The translations under genes were made by a program, and so were the position numbers. Below, one piece after another: positions 1 to 10,702 of a stretch of 64,000 nucleotides of DNA (the stretch's first letter is position 1; each line of letters starts with the position of its first letter). Source of the stretch: Endothia cerciana (Eukaryota; Ascomycota; Sordariomycetes; Diaporthales; Cryphonectriaceae); contig JALRMH010000031.1 in NCBI GenBank assembly GCA_026119935.1, forward strand, positions 372,001-436,000. The letters are read 5' to 3'. A model generated the notes under the pieces. It was not told where the DNA came from. It made no database searches and worked only from the letters and a program-made list of their open reading frames with translations.

Positions 1-336
1 CTGCCCCGGATCATCCTGGCCCGCAAGCTCTATGCGTATGGGCAGCAGGCCGAGTACTTCGACGAGCCGACGTGCCTGGGCCTCGTGCGGTACGGCACGT
101 GGGACAGGCGCTTCGGCTGCGCCGTCGTGCTGAGCAACGCCGGCGCCGCGAGCAAGAGGATGCACGTGGGTGAGATGCACGCCGGGGAGCGGTGGACTGA
201 CGTCCTCGGCTGGAGCGACAGGGAGGTGGAGATCGACAGTGATGGCTTTGGCGAGTTCCCTTGTGGCCAGTGCAGCGTGAGCATATATGTGAACAGGGAT
301 GCGGAGGGAAGAGAGAAATTCGCGGAAGAGTTGTGA
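1..336 (+). CDS. Alpha-amylase (GH13), C-terminal fragment
   Basis: The reading frame is open from base 1, so the gene begins outside the window, and it ends at a TGA at 334-336. The 111 visible residues match the end of fungal and bacterial GH13 alpha-amylases: the end of the barrel (LARKLYAYGQQAEYFD, then LGLVRYGT) followed by the C-terminal beta domain (VVLSNAG, VGEMHAGERWTDVLGW, GFGEFPC, SVSIYVN). The enzyme family hydrolyses internal alpha-1,4 bonds of starch and glycogen. The catalytic residues lie upstream and cannot be checked, nor can a signal peptide. No lesion is visible in this part. This form resembles the often intracellular amylase group more than secreted Taka-amylase; that is an inference from the C-terminal domain only. 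Confidence 0.85.
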   Translation: MPRIILARKLYAYGQQAEYFDEPTCLGLVRYGTWDRRFGCAVVLSNAGAASKRMHVGEMHAGERWTDVLGWSDREVEIDSDGFGEFPCGQCSVSIYVNRDAEGREKFAEEL

Positions 337-967
337 GTAGATTCCCTTCTCGTGCCCGAGACGAAGTCTGGTTCGCTAACTTTCACATCACAGCGATAGC
401 AACATTTACGAGGAGTGAAGAGATCAGAGGGATAGAAGCACATTTGTTGGTTTATAGACGTATCTGCTGTCTAGACATGTTGGAAAGATGGCCAGATCAC
501 GATAGAATATATAGGCTTGACGCCATATAAGAGCCATGTTACTGGCCTGCTTGCCTCAGTAGACCTCTAGGCTCCAGAGATAAACGATCTGGGGGGGGGG
601 GGGGGGTTATGCATTCGAGGGGGCGCCAGGCTCCATATTTTCCTTTGCTCCCACCTCTCACCTCTGGCTTCCTAGATCTCTCGATTCTCTTCTGAGCAAG
701 ACCCGTTCTTGATGCCGTCGACTGTTGGGCCCATACCCGTGAGAGGGGACATCCCAGTCGAATTCCGCCACACCGTGCTGGGATATCAGCCTCCCTTTGG
801 ACGTGGTCTCTCCAGATGCTCTGGCCCAGCCGTCGACCGGCGCTTCAGAGCTCGTCTTTGGCACCTTGCACCAAGGGAATGTCGGTAACAAACTCTTCGA
901 TACTGGCTGACCTGTATATTCGAAACAATTTAGCACAACATACAAGACCGGGTCGACTGTGGACGGC
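337..967. other. Intergenic region between amylase and FAD oxidase 3' ends
   Basis: The two neighbouring genes converge here, so this holds both 3' untranslated regions. I see no gene. A run of 16 G residues lies at 591-606. Confidence 0.6.
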
Positions 968-2728
968 TTACGGGTAGGAGAAGAACTCTGGATCCGGCAG
1001 TGGTGCTCGGTCCAGCTTGAAATAACCCGGCTGCAAGGTCTGGAAGACGCCGGTAGGGTCATACCTCTCGGCGATGCTCTTCAGCCTCGCCTTGTTCTCC
1101 GCGCCATAACTGCTGATCACGTCTTGGTACCGGCTGGCGTAGTTCATGTAGACATAGTCGGTCTGGCATCCGAGGGCCGTGGCCTCCACGTTGATCATGG
1201 TCATTATGGAGGAGATGGTCGAGTGGACGAGGTCGTCATCTTCCGCCTTGTCCCAGTAGATGGAAATCTCGAGGTTGTAATAGGGCCCATCGTCCAGGTT
1301 GAGGCCCAATGGGTTTCCCCCATTCTTTGTCATGGCCTGCAGCTGGGGCTCCGTGAACGCCTGCCAGACGAAGGCGGGGAGCGCCCCCCGGACCTTGGAC
1401 AGCGCCTCTATCCCGTCCCAGAAATACGCAAGGGCCGGCTTGAGGATCCTAGGGTCGGCCCTGGTGGTGATCTCGTAGTAGCACTCGCGCAGGCCGTACC
1501 GGTTGTTGCCCTCGACGATCTTTGTCATCGCGGCCAGCGAGATATTGCCCCCCTCCTGGTAGAGGGGCCTTATCTTGTTGAAACTCTCGAAGACGACGGA
1601 GTCCTGGCCGTTCGGCCTGCCGTGCCACAGCTGCGTGGACGCGAGCCTCACCCCCTTGTACTTCAGCCAGGCGATCCAGAGTCCCGCGTCGGGGTCCTTG
1701 TGCGACCCGGCCACGGCGTGCGCGAAGGCGTCGATGAGACCTGCCGAGGACCACCAGTTCGAGTAGAGCTTGTGTCGCTGCCACATCTCGTTCCCCGGGA
1801 GTGCGATGGTCTCCATCTCGAAGCTCGTGACGATGCCGAAGTTATTCCCGCCCCCGCGGAGGGCCCAGAAGAGATCCGGGTTCCGCGCAGGGCTCGCGGT
1901 GACGATCTCACCTTTGGCAGTGACGACCTGTAGCAGTATCAGCGCCAGACTTCTAGGCCCACGCCCGGCACACCGTCCCGGCTCACCTCGTAGCTCGCAA
2001 TACTGTCACAGGCGAGCCCGTACCGGCTGCTGAAGAACGAGATCCCGCCACCGAGCACAAATCCGCCCACACCGATAGTCGCCCCGCGCCCGGCAAGGAC
2101 GGTCAAATCATGCTCGGCGAGCTCTGTGTAGAGTGGGTGGGCAGTCTTCCCCGCCCCAACCCTTGCCAGCTTCTTGTCCTCGGAGAGGGTCACATGGTCG
2201 AGCCTCTCCAGGGACACGGTGATGCCGCCCTCGATGCTCGACGCCCCGGGAAATGCAGCGTGGCCGCCGCTCTTGACGGCGAAAGGACATCTCGTGTGCC
2301 GCGACAGCAGCACGAGGGTCTGGACGGCCTCCGGGGTGGAAGGCTTGAAGACGCAGCGAGGCCGGACCTCGGCCTGGTTGGTCGACCAATAGCTCCCGGT
2401 GAAGTTTGCGTAGCGTGCCTCCCCGGATGTGTGGACGGCATCCTCACTATATCGTTGCTGCAATGTAGCGCACTGGCGTCTATGATCAGCTCTGGCGGCA
2501 TGACAGGTGACGCACACCCTTCAGGGCGGGAGTTCTCACAGCAGGCGCGCAACGCGCCGTCAGAGACCCCTGGCCTGCGCTTGATAGATCGCTCATGATC
2601 CGGGCCTCGACCCCCACGTCTTTCAGCGCGCTGATGACGCTAAAGTCGTGTGGCTCAAAATCCGACCCATGCGCGCCATGGCCTCCATAGGCTATGCCCA
2701 CGAGCAGGGCGAGGATTGGTATCAGCAT
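968..2728 (-). CDS. Secreted FAD-linked oxidoreductase, berberine-bridge-enzyme type
   Basis: Three exons on the minus strand (2728-2540, 2472-1987, 1927-968) join in frame to give about 544 residues. Intron 1 (2473-2539, GTGAGA...CCAG) and intron 2 (1928-1986, GTGAGC...ACAG) both keep phase 0. The ATG at 2728 is followed by a hydrophobic stretch (MLIPILALLVGIAYGG), a probable signal peptide. The FAD_binding_4 domain shows VKSGGHAAFPG, whose histidine is the usual covalent flavin site, then GRGATIGVGGFVLGGG and RGGGNNFGIVTSF. The C-terminal BBE domain ends with YVYMNYAS and ERYDPTGVFQTLQPGYFKL. Such enzymes oxidise sugars or secondary metabolites with oxygen. The substrate cannot be told and no biosynthetic cluster surrounds it. 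Its 5' end faces the lipoate ligase gene across 0.8 kb. Confidence 0.88.
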
Positions 2729-3551
2729 CTTGGCGATGTCACCCGCCAGGACATGAAGAGATGATTCTTCCGTGCAATCGTAAAAGCCTTTCGTCTTCAG
2801 TGGACCATGAGATAACCGGGAGGGGGGATTCTGCTCGTTCGTTTATCAATAATCTGTGCCCCCCCCCCCCCTTTTAGGTGGGCTGAGTGCTGACGCTCAT
2901 GCACTAATTCCTTCAACTGTGAGCTGTTGGAACTACCAGCTAGCTTGCAGGGCCACAACCTAGGCTGACCTGGCCTGCATTGATCTGACGCGGTGGTCCA
3001 CGCTGACTGGACGAGCTGTCTGACAACCTCAGGTTTGGAGGGCCAGGCCGCCGGATGGGCTATAGCTAAGCACCTCGCATGGAAGTAATCCAGAAACCGA
3101 TCCAAGGGCATCAAGCTCTGGACGTTTCGCTAGTAAGTGCTCAAAACTCAGCGTCGAAAGGCACATTATACCTGGGTAAAAGACTCAGGGCACTTGAATT
3201 GGTATTGTCACTCATAACCTCTATGTCCCGCACTTACGAAGATCAAGCGGCACGGGAGCAGTCCCCCGACCTCTCCTGATATCCACCGCATTGAAGCAAT
3301 TTGGCAGTGCACTGTATCCAGGACAGATGGGCCTCGCATGAGACTGGTGCTGGTGCTGGTGCTGCTTACTTGGCATCTAGCCTTGCGGGTCTGCACGGGA
3401 CAATGCTGGTCAAGGATCCGTGCCTACCCGGGGATCTGCACCTATCAAACATTCCCAAGAGAGAGGAAAAACCACCATCTTCAGCACTCAAGTTTCCCAG
3501 GACTCATCCCAGGCGCATGCTTCCTTGGTATACCTTCACCCACCGGGTCTC
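2729..3551. promoter_or_regulatory. Divergent intergenic region (FAD oxidase / lipoate ligase)
   Basis: Both flanking genes start outward from this 823-bp stretch, so it should hold both promoters. A run of 13 C residues lies at 2859-2871 and a short GGTGCT repeat near 3346-3364. I see no clear TATA box and no further gene. Confidence 0.45.
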
Positions 3552-4995
3552 ATGGCCTCCCTGCGCCGCGTGCCATGGCGGACAAGATCCCCCAGCGCAT
3601 CATCGTCAACACGCCTCCAGTGGCGCGGGCCCCGTCAGGACTTCAGGTGCTCGTCGTCCTCACCCTCCGCCGCGGCGCCGTGGCACGTTCAGACCGCCGA
3701 TGCCTCCAGCCGGGTCCAGGTCTACACCTCGCGCTCCCATGACCCCTACCTGAACCTCTCGGCCGAGCACTTCCTCCTTCAGAACTCCCACCCGGGCTCC
3801 ACCGTGCTGTTCCTCTACGCCAACGACCCCTGCGTCGTCATCGGCCGCAACCAGAACCCCTGGCTGGAGGTCGACCTCGGCCTGCTGCGCTCGTACCCGG
3901 CCGTCGTCGGCCCGGAGCCCGGGCCCCGCTCCCCCTCCCCCTCTGGCGGCGGCGGCGATGCCGAGGGTGGTGATGGTGCCGGGACGCGACGGTCGAAGGG
4001 AGGAGTAGCGCTGGTGAGGCGCCGCTCCGGCGGCGGCGCGGTGTTCCACGACCGTGGCAACGTCAACTACAGCGTCATCTGCCCCCCGGCCCTGTTCGAC
4101 CGGGACAGGCACGCCGAGATGGTCGTGCGCGCGCTACGTCGGCTAGGCGTCTCCACGGCGAGGGTGAACGAGCGGCACGACATTGTCGTCGACGGTGGTG
4201 GGCGTGGTGGTGACGGCGGCGGTGCGACGTTCAAGGTCTCGGGGTCGGCGTACAAGCTCACCCGGCTGAGGTCGCTGCACCACGGGACGTGTCTCTTGTC
4301 GTCGCCGAACCTGGGCGACATCGGCAGGCTATTGAGGTCGCCGGCGGAGGGGTACATGAAGGCGAGGGGGGTCGAGAGCGTGAGGAGCCGGATCCGCAAT
4401 GTCGGGGTGCGGAGTGAGGAGTTTGTGGAGGCCGTGATGGGGGAGTTCAGGTCCATGTATGGGCCGCCGGACCTGCAGGCGGTGATGGGTGAGGGGACGG
4501 AGGCGCCTGATCTTACACATGAGCGGATTCAGAAAGGACACCGGGAACTCACGGTGAGATTTGGCCCCCTGTGGTACACGGGTTCGCGACTGAGTCCCGC
4601 CTGCTGACCGGTGCGTGGCCGCTGGCAGTCTCGGGAATGGATCTACAACCAGACTCCGCTGTTCACCTTTTCGACACATCCCTCGGAAGATGACCCTCGA
4701 GAGCGGCCACCCTTCCCGCCGGGCGTGCCAGGCGATGTGAGTGAACAGAAGCCGCGGCGCATCCCCTGGCTCACGACCTGCTCACGTGTCACAGTTTCGC
4801 GCGACAATCATTGCAAGGCACGGTCAGGTTCAACAGGCGGAAATCTCTGGCTTCGATGGCAAAATGCTAGAGGGCCAGAGCCTCGATACGATCGCCGACT
4901 GGCGGCAGGTCCTGCAGCTAGGGAGCAAGGCTACGTCGTCAGAATCTGTTGGCAACTGGTTCAACCATCTCTTCGGCGTCGGCAACGGGAGGTAG
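3552..4995 (+). CDS. AIM22: Mitochondrial lipoate-protein ligase / lipoyltransferase (LplA family)
   Basis: Exons 3552-4553, 4629-4736 and 4795-4995 join in frame to about 436 residues. Introns 4554-4628 and 4737-4794 both begin GTGAG and end CAG. The first ATG in the frame (3552) opens an arginine- and serine-rich, acid-free stretch (MASLRRVPWRTRSPSASSS), typical of a mitochondrial presequence. The catalytic domain shows LNLSAEHFLL, VVIGRNQNPW, the lipoyl-binding RRRSGGGAVFHDRGNVNYS, and FKVSGSAYKL with the expected lysine. The small domain carries REWIYNQTPLFTFSTHP. The family attaches lipoate to the E2 subunits of 2-oxoacid dehydrogenases and to GcvH. Glycine- and serine-rich inserts near residues 120-150 and 215-225 make it longer than the bacterial enzyme. 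It converges on VPS11 with a gap of 122 bp. Confidence 0.9.
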
Positions 4996-5117
4996 GCGGA
5001 ACCATCTGCAGGGCATTTCGAATAAGGCACGCGTTCCGCGCCTCGTCAAATTTGTGCATTAGACAAATATCATGATACCCATTCCGCAAAAGCGGGCATA
5101 ACCCTCATGGCTCTGGC

Positions 5118-8100
5118 TCACTCCAGATTCTGCGGAACGCCCATGACACCCCTACCATACCACTCGGCCACCGTCGCGAACCGATCGTCACTCCTTTCCA
5201 GCTCATCTTTGAACAGCTCATGGCGATCCGCATTCTCCTCCTGGCCTCTTTTTATTGCCCTGATGGTCTGGTTGTTCTGCGCACACAGCGGACACTCGCC
5301 GTCAACACCGTCTCCACCTCGCAGACAGCGCTGATGGAAGCTGTGCTTGCACAGGAAATGTACGGCCGGCAGGTCCAGCATCTGCGTGCACACGAGACAC
5401 CGCGTGCCCTGAAACACAGTGGGGTTCGAGCCCAGATTTGCGATCTCGGCGCGCCGCTGTTCAGTTTCTGACCGGAACCCGGCTACACGCCTTCGGTTAG
5501 AGGCGATTTCTTTCCGTTCATCCTCGACCGTCTTGTGCAGGTATGGCTTGATCATGCCCATGGTCGCGACGGAGTTCTTGGAGAGCATCTGGACCACCTG
5601 TAATGGAGCCATTAGACCGTCTTTGTCGATCTTGTTCAGGACAGTAGCCAGCTCGTCGAGGCCTGCTTCGTCCAGCACACGCGTGTCCGATGTAAGATAG
5701 GCGAGGGCAGCGGGGTAGAGAGATGGCTCTCGAGCGCCGTACTTGCGCAGCGCCTTCATTGCCCCGCGGGTGTCCTTGGCGGAGGTGTATGAGCGGAAGA
5801 TGTCGGACAGCAAACCAGCCTGCTCCTTGACAAGGGTGGTTCCATCCTGATAATCAGAGAGGTGGGAAAGCAGGAGGACGTTCGAGTTTTCTATAGGCAC
5901 CCCTCGGCCCTCGATCAGCTTCTTGGCCTTCTGCTCCCACTCTTCCCGACCAGCTTCGCTCTTCGTCTCCGTCAGTTTGTGCAGATACATCTCGAATAGT
6001 GTTGTGTAAAGGTCAGTTTTGTCAGCATCCGAAATGCTGTCCTCTTTGAGACACGCTTCGAGGAAGACTATGAACTCGTCAGGATGATCTATGAATGATG
6101 AGAATGCAGTTCGTGGTGGCGGAGGCGTGTATTTGGGAGGTGGCGCGTCGTCGGTATCGATGCGAATCGAAGCATCGCCAACAGTGGGTGGCAAATTTCC
6201 CTGTGTAGGAGGCGAAGCCACTGCTGAGGAGTTCATGTAAGGTAGGGGAAGGAGATTGGAGAGGTTTTGAACAGCGCTTGCTGCACCGGCTGCAAAGCCC
6301 CCACCGACGGAAGATGGCGTGGCTGAATCGTTGGTAGCGATGCGGCGTATTCTAGGTCGGTAGTTGCCTGTGTAATAGTCGATGAATATCTGGGCCGCAT
6401 CTTTGGGGCAGTGCTCGATGAGCACTCTAGCATATTTCATGAGGCATGGGTAGGCCTAGCCAGGTTCAGTCAGTCTATGGCCTTCCTTGGTACAAGAAAA
6501 CGGGGCTCTTTACCGTCTGAGGGTCGAGGCGCCATATAAAGTTGAGGGCCTCGTCGTAGCTCCTCAGATCCTCAATGAGAATGTCCACCACCATGTCGTT
6601 CTCTCCATGCTTCTTGGCGAGATACGCTGCCTGCTCAAAATAGCCGCCCTGCCTGCACATCGTAATTGCCGTGTCTAAGTCGAATTTGAGGTCCCCAGGC
6701 TGCTTGATGAACTTCTCCAGTTTGTCGATATCCTTCAACTTGGCATAGCAGTTCAACAGCAAGGTGGTGTGATCTGATGTGGCCTTCTCGTGCTCGTGCA
6801 ACTGCTCCAAGTACTCGATCAGATTGTGTATCCTTTGCGTGTCAAGAAATTTTCGTATCACTTGTGATGGTTCTGTATTGTCGATTGCTTTGATGTATTG
6901 GGTCATGGCCTGGTCATACTCTCCTTTCTGGTACAAGTGGTCACCGTACCTCCGAAAGATGGCATTCTGCTGTTGGGCGTCAAGGCCGGCTGTCTGGGCA
7001 AGGGATATCGCGAATGGGTAGAGGTTCCTCTGGTATAGCATATCCAACCTCTGCTGCAACGTCTTCTCGTGATATCTCTGTACCTTGCCATCCTGCGTCA
7101 AGGTGTACAAGTCGCCCCACAGCTCAAAGACAGCCAGGACCTTGGAGATGAGGGTCTCGGTGTGTGCCACCACCTTGAGGTCGGGCTCCAGCAAGAGGAA
7201 AGATGACGCGTTGAAGATGGCATCTGCAGTACTTCCTCCGAAACGCCGCCGTATCATGTCAGGATCTTGCGACCGTGTTGATGCGGGTGGTGACATGATG
7301 GCAACATAGTTGTGATAGACAGACACCAGCTCCTTTGGTGACTCGTATGCGCGCGGCGGCCCTCGTCCCTCAAGTGTGTAATAGTAGACGGCGTCGTCCC
7401 TCGCAACAACAATATCTCCTGTGGATCTGTCGACCGTCATGCACCCAACGCCGCAGCCCTGGTCTTCGACTGTCTTGGGCGGCTGGCCTTGGCCCTTACC
7501 CAATATCGTCAACTTCAGTATCCTAGACACGGTCGAGACGAAAAGGGTTGTGAGCTTCTCGTCCACCCGCAGCTCGACACCGGTGATGGGTTCCTCTGAT
7601 TCGTAGACGATCCTCTGCTTCGCGCCACGGTCATTGACCAGATCGCCTCTGATCACCGTGACGGCGCCATTCGCGAAACCAACAGCGATCTGGGACAGGT
7701 CCTCCGAGGCCGCGAAGGCGGATATGGGAAACTGCTTCCTCGCATTGTTGATGGTGAGCGTGCTGAGGCAGGTCGGGATCCCCGTCTTCTTGACCGGCTT
7801 GTCCAGCGCCCAGACCTTCAGCACCGGCTCACTGCTCAGGTCTTCCGCGACCGTGACCAGCAGGCTCGTCCCTTCGACCTGGCGCATGTGCGATATCCGG
7901 ACATCCTCATGTGCTTGGAAGCTGCGCACGATCTTCCAGCTCGGGCCCACAATGCGCACATATCCGTCGGTGCTGCCAATGAAGAGGCTGTCGGAGCCGG
8001 AGCAGACGCTGGCTATCTCGTTACTCTCGAAGAAGGAGCGTGTTTCGTCGTCGTCGGACAGTTTGACCTGGCTGACGTCGAAGAAGTCAAAGGACTTCCA

Positions 8101-8175
8101 CTATCGGATCCGGCAGGTTAGAGAGCGTCTTGGGATAGAAAGCAGCAAAAGGGGAGCACATACAGAAAGGGCCAT
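5118..8175 (-). CDS. VPS11: Vps11/Pep5, core subunit of the HOPS and CORVET tethering complexes
   Basis: Three exons (8175-8164, 8100-6514, 6455-5118) give about 978 residues, the normal length. The first exon has only four codons, MALS, and splices to WKSFDFFDVSQVKL, the conserved Vps11 start. Introns 8101-8163 (GTATGT...ATAG, branch CTCTAAC) and 6456-6513 (GTAAAG...CTAG) are phase 0. The N-terminal half is a beta-propeller (FIGSTDGYVRIVGP onward). The middle is an alpha-solenoid of clathrin-repeat type (YQKGEYDQAMTQYIKAI; LIEYLEQLHE). The C-terminus is a RING-H2 finger (CLVCTQML, CKHSFHQRCL, CPLC). Vps11 scaffolds the complexes that tether endosomes and vacuoles before SNARE fusion, and its RING contacts Vps18. 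No lesions are seen. Confidence 0.95.
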
Positions 8176-8849
8176 TGTCACCAAATCTTGTCACTCAGCA
8201 GCAGAACCAGGATCCAGGTCACATGTTCGAGTGAACAAAGTGTAGTCCGGATAACACTTAAGCGGATGTTGCAATGACGACGCGCAGTTGACGTCCACTG
8301 GAGGCGGCCAGTCGACTGCAAGCTCGCGCCGCAGTGGCTGAGGGGCTTGATCCGTGCTGTGGGGCTCAACAGCCCCTAACCCTGGATCTCATCCTGTTGC
8401 TCTATTCTTTTCACCAGGATTCAGGCTTGACCAGGCAGCAGAAGTAGTATCTCACAGGTCTTGATAGCTGAAAAATGTCTCTCTGGGGTCAGGCAATCAT
8501 ACACGCAGTCGTCGTCCTTCCCTACGAGCATCCCCTCGGCACCTGTTTACAGACCTGCGCACGGAATGCACCACCACTTTGCAGTTGTCACTGTAGTTCC
8601 CTCAGCGGATCTCGTTGACACCTTGCATCACCTCCTGGCCGAACACTATGTCTTGCTCACTGATTCCTGTTCTCCGCTCAAAGAGTGGCTTCTCACGGGC
8701 TCTGTCGAGAGCGCCAGAAGCGTTGCTCCATCTTAGATGAGGGGTCTAGGGCCTGTCGCCTGCAGCTTATGGCCGTCCTTCGTCTCGCACCCTCGATGCT
8801 GAGCTCGAGTGTATCACCCTGCAACAACTAGTCGGCGCCATAGTCAACG
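8176..8849. other. Intergenic region upstream of VPS11 and of the CorA-like pseudogene
   Basis: It should hold the VPS11 promoter at its left end. Short open frames exist (for example 8461-8736 on the plus strand), but none shows a domain or codon pattern I can recognise. Confidence 0.4.
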
Positions 8850-10621
8850 ATGCCTCGAGCAATTTTCGACGCACCGCTTCTTGAGAATCTTCACGGTGAT
8901 CAAAGCGGCAGCTTTGCGTACCTCGAAGCTTGGAAATACATAGACGTGCGTCTGGTACAACCTTTTGCCTCATCTCCGATGCCATGCTGACATGAGGGCG
9001 CGTCAGGCCTCGGGTGAGGCTGCCTATACCACTACGCTATAACCCTTGGAGGCATCAGAAGTTGCAGATTGGTCGTGGAGGAAGGGCCGTTTCACCCAGC
9101 GTAGCGGACATCCTGACGAGAAAGGAGACTTCGAAGGCGGCGTCAGGCTGCTTCTTGCGCAGCCCAACGGGCAGTCTGCACGTGCCGTGCCGATAGAGTT
9201 GGTCTCTTCCAAAGTATTGGAGGCTCTCCGACTCCCATCATGCACATACATGACGTTTCAGCATCCTTCAGGGCTATACTCATGCCACAGGTATCCGGAG
9301 GGCAGCACGCCTGACAGCTGCACGAGGCTGGGTGCGTTCGTTCCGGGTCTCATATCGTTGTCTGCTGGTGGGCCCTTCGGGTCCCCGGGCTGACCGCCCT
9401 CCCTACAGGCTTAGTCTTCCGGTCTCCCCAGAAATGGGAGTGCTCGGTCGGCGGGCTCTCCCTCCGCCACGACTTCGAGACCGGCATCACGACGGCCCTC
9501 ATCATTGCCTTCGCATTCGACATTGATCAGTTCAAGTCACCTACTCAGAGGCCGCCCGCGCTCGAGGTATTCCTTGGCCAGTTTCAAAGATCACGGCACC
9601 TAATATCTCACCTTCACTTGCTACCCTGCCTGACCCTGGCAACACACGTCCAGCGGGTGCGATCTTACGTGATGTGCTTTCTCAGCAGACAGGTCGTCGA
9701 GATTGAGGCCAGCATCGAGGTGACGAAGGCTGGCAGGTCTCAGAAGCGCCATCTCGATTCGCATGAGGATGAGCAAAAGCTCTTCGTCAACGGGCAGATG
9801 CACAGGGACCACGCGAAAAAGTTGATGGCCGCGCTTAACGACTGTTCCACGCGGATCATATTTGCCAAGCGCTCGCCCCAGTGGGATATCGAGTGCGTCG
9901 ACTTCATGCTCCTGCTGCTGGAGAGTAAAAGGTTGCAGAATTACCGCGGGGTAGAGGGGGCCCTTTTTCAGGAGACACTTGAGTACTTGAAGAGCTACAG
10001 CCAGGCCTGCCTGGAAGTGGCGCAGACTTCCGAGGCGCGAATGCAGCTGCAGCTGAACATCGTGAGTTACTACTCCAGGCCATCATGAAGGGACGCTCCA
10101 GCGCTAAATCGATTTATTTGGCAGTTATATACCTCTATTGCCCAGGATGACGGCCAGACGAGCGCTCGGCTGGCACTTTCCGCAGGCAAGGATAGCACGA
10201 GCATGAAGATCATCGCCCTGATCACGGCTGCATATCTGCCAGGGACATTCGTCGCGGTAAACTTTGGTCTGAATACTCCAGTCCCCCTGGGCATGTAGCT
10301 TGGATCTATACTTACGAGTCGTTCAGACCCTCTTCAGCATGGGCATGTTCAGCTGAAAGACCGGCGACGGTAGCGGTAATGACAGTGATGCCAACAGCAA
10401 TTCTGCCATCTCTCCAGATTTTTGGATCTACTGGGCCGTGACGGTGCCCCTGACTATTGTCACGCTGGTGGGGCTGGGCGATATGGTGGAAAAGTGAGGA
10501 GTACCGGTATGACCGCGACATACAGCGGGCAGCGCAAGACCACACGCCGTTGCGTAAGACAATTGGTGAGAGAAAGTTGCCTTGGTCCGTTGAGCTGAAT
10601 ACTGGGGAAAAGCAGCTATAG
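8850..10621 (+). pseudogene. CorA-like (Mg2+ transporter-type) fungal membrane protein, disabled
   Basis: The start is probably the ATG at 8850 (MPRAIFDAPLLENL). Exons can be followed through 8850-8945, about 9068-9330, about 9408-10058 and 10126-10256, carrying WECSVGGLSLRHDFETGI, HVQRVRSYVMC, YTSIAQDDGQTSARLAL and the first membrane segment KIIALITAAYLPGTFVA. This is the long helical domain and TM1 of fungal CorA-like proteins. After intron 10257-10326 the signature following TM1 reads TLFSMGMFS and then TGA (10354-10356), where relatives have TGG (W). Downstream homology resumes (SPDFWIYWAVTVPLTIVTLVG), and a one-base shift in the GGGG run at 10470-10473 breaks the second membrane segment before KSEEYRYDRDIQ. 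The frame could otherwise run to TAG at 10619-10621. The ancestral role was probably a membrane sensor or channel; this copy should lack TM2. Confidence 0.72.
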
Positions 10622-10702
10622 GTGATATCTATATCCATTTCTAACGCATGCATCTCGGGTAGTTTCTGGCAGCATACTTCTTCTCTTTCGTATCTCTTTT
10701 TC

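Noticed and set aside
959..1933. A 324-residue plus-strand frame over the berberine-bridge-type oxidase
   Set aside because: Antisense shadow; the minus strand has introns, signal peptide and FAD motifs.
8376..8390. CCCCTAACCC-like telomere repeat (also near 54731)
   Set aside because: Only one to two units at each place; chance matches in CA-rich DNA, not interstitial telomeres.
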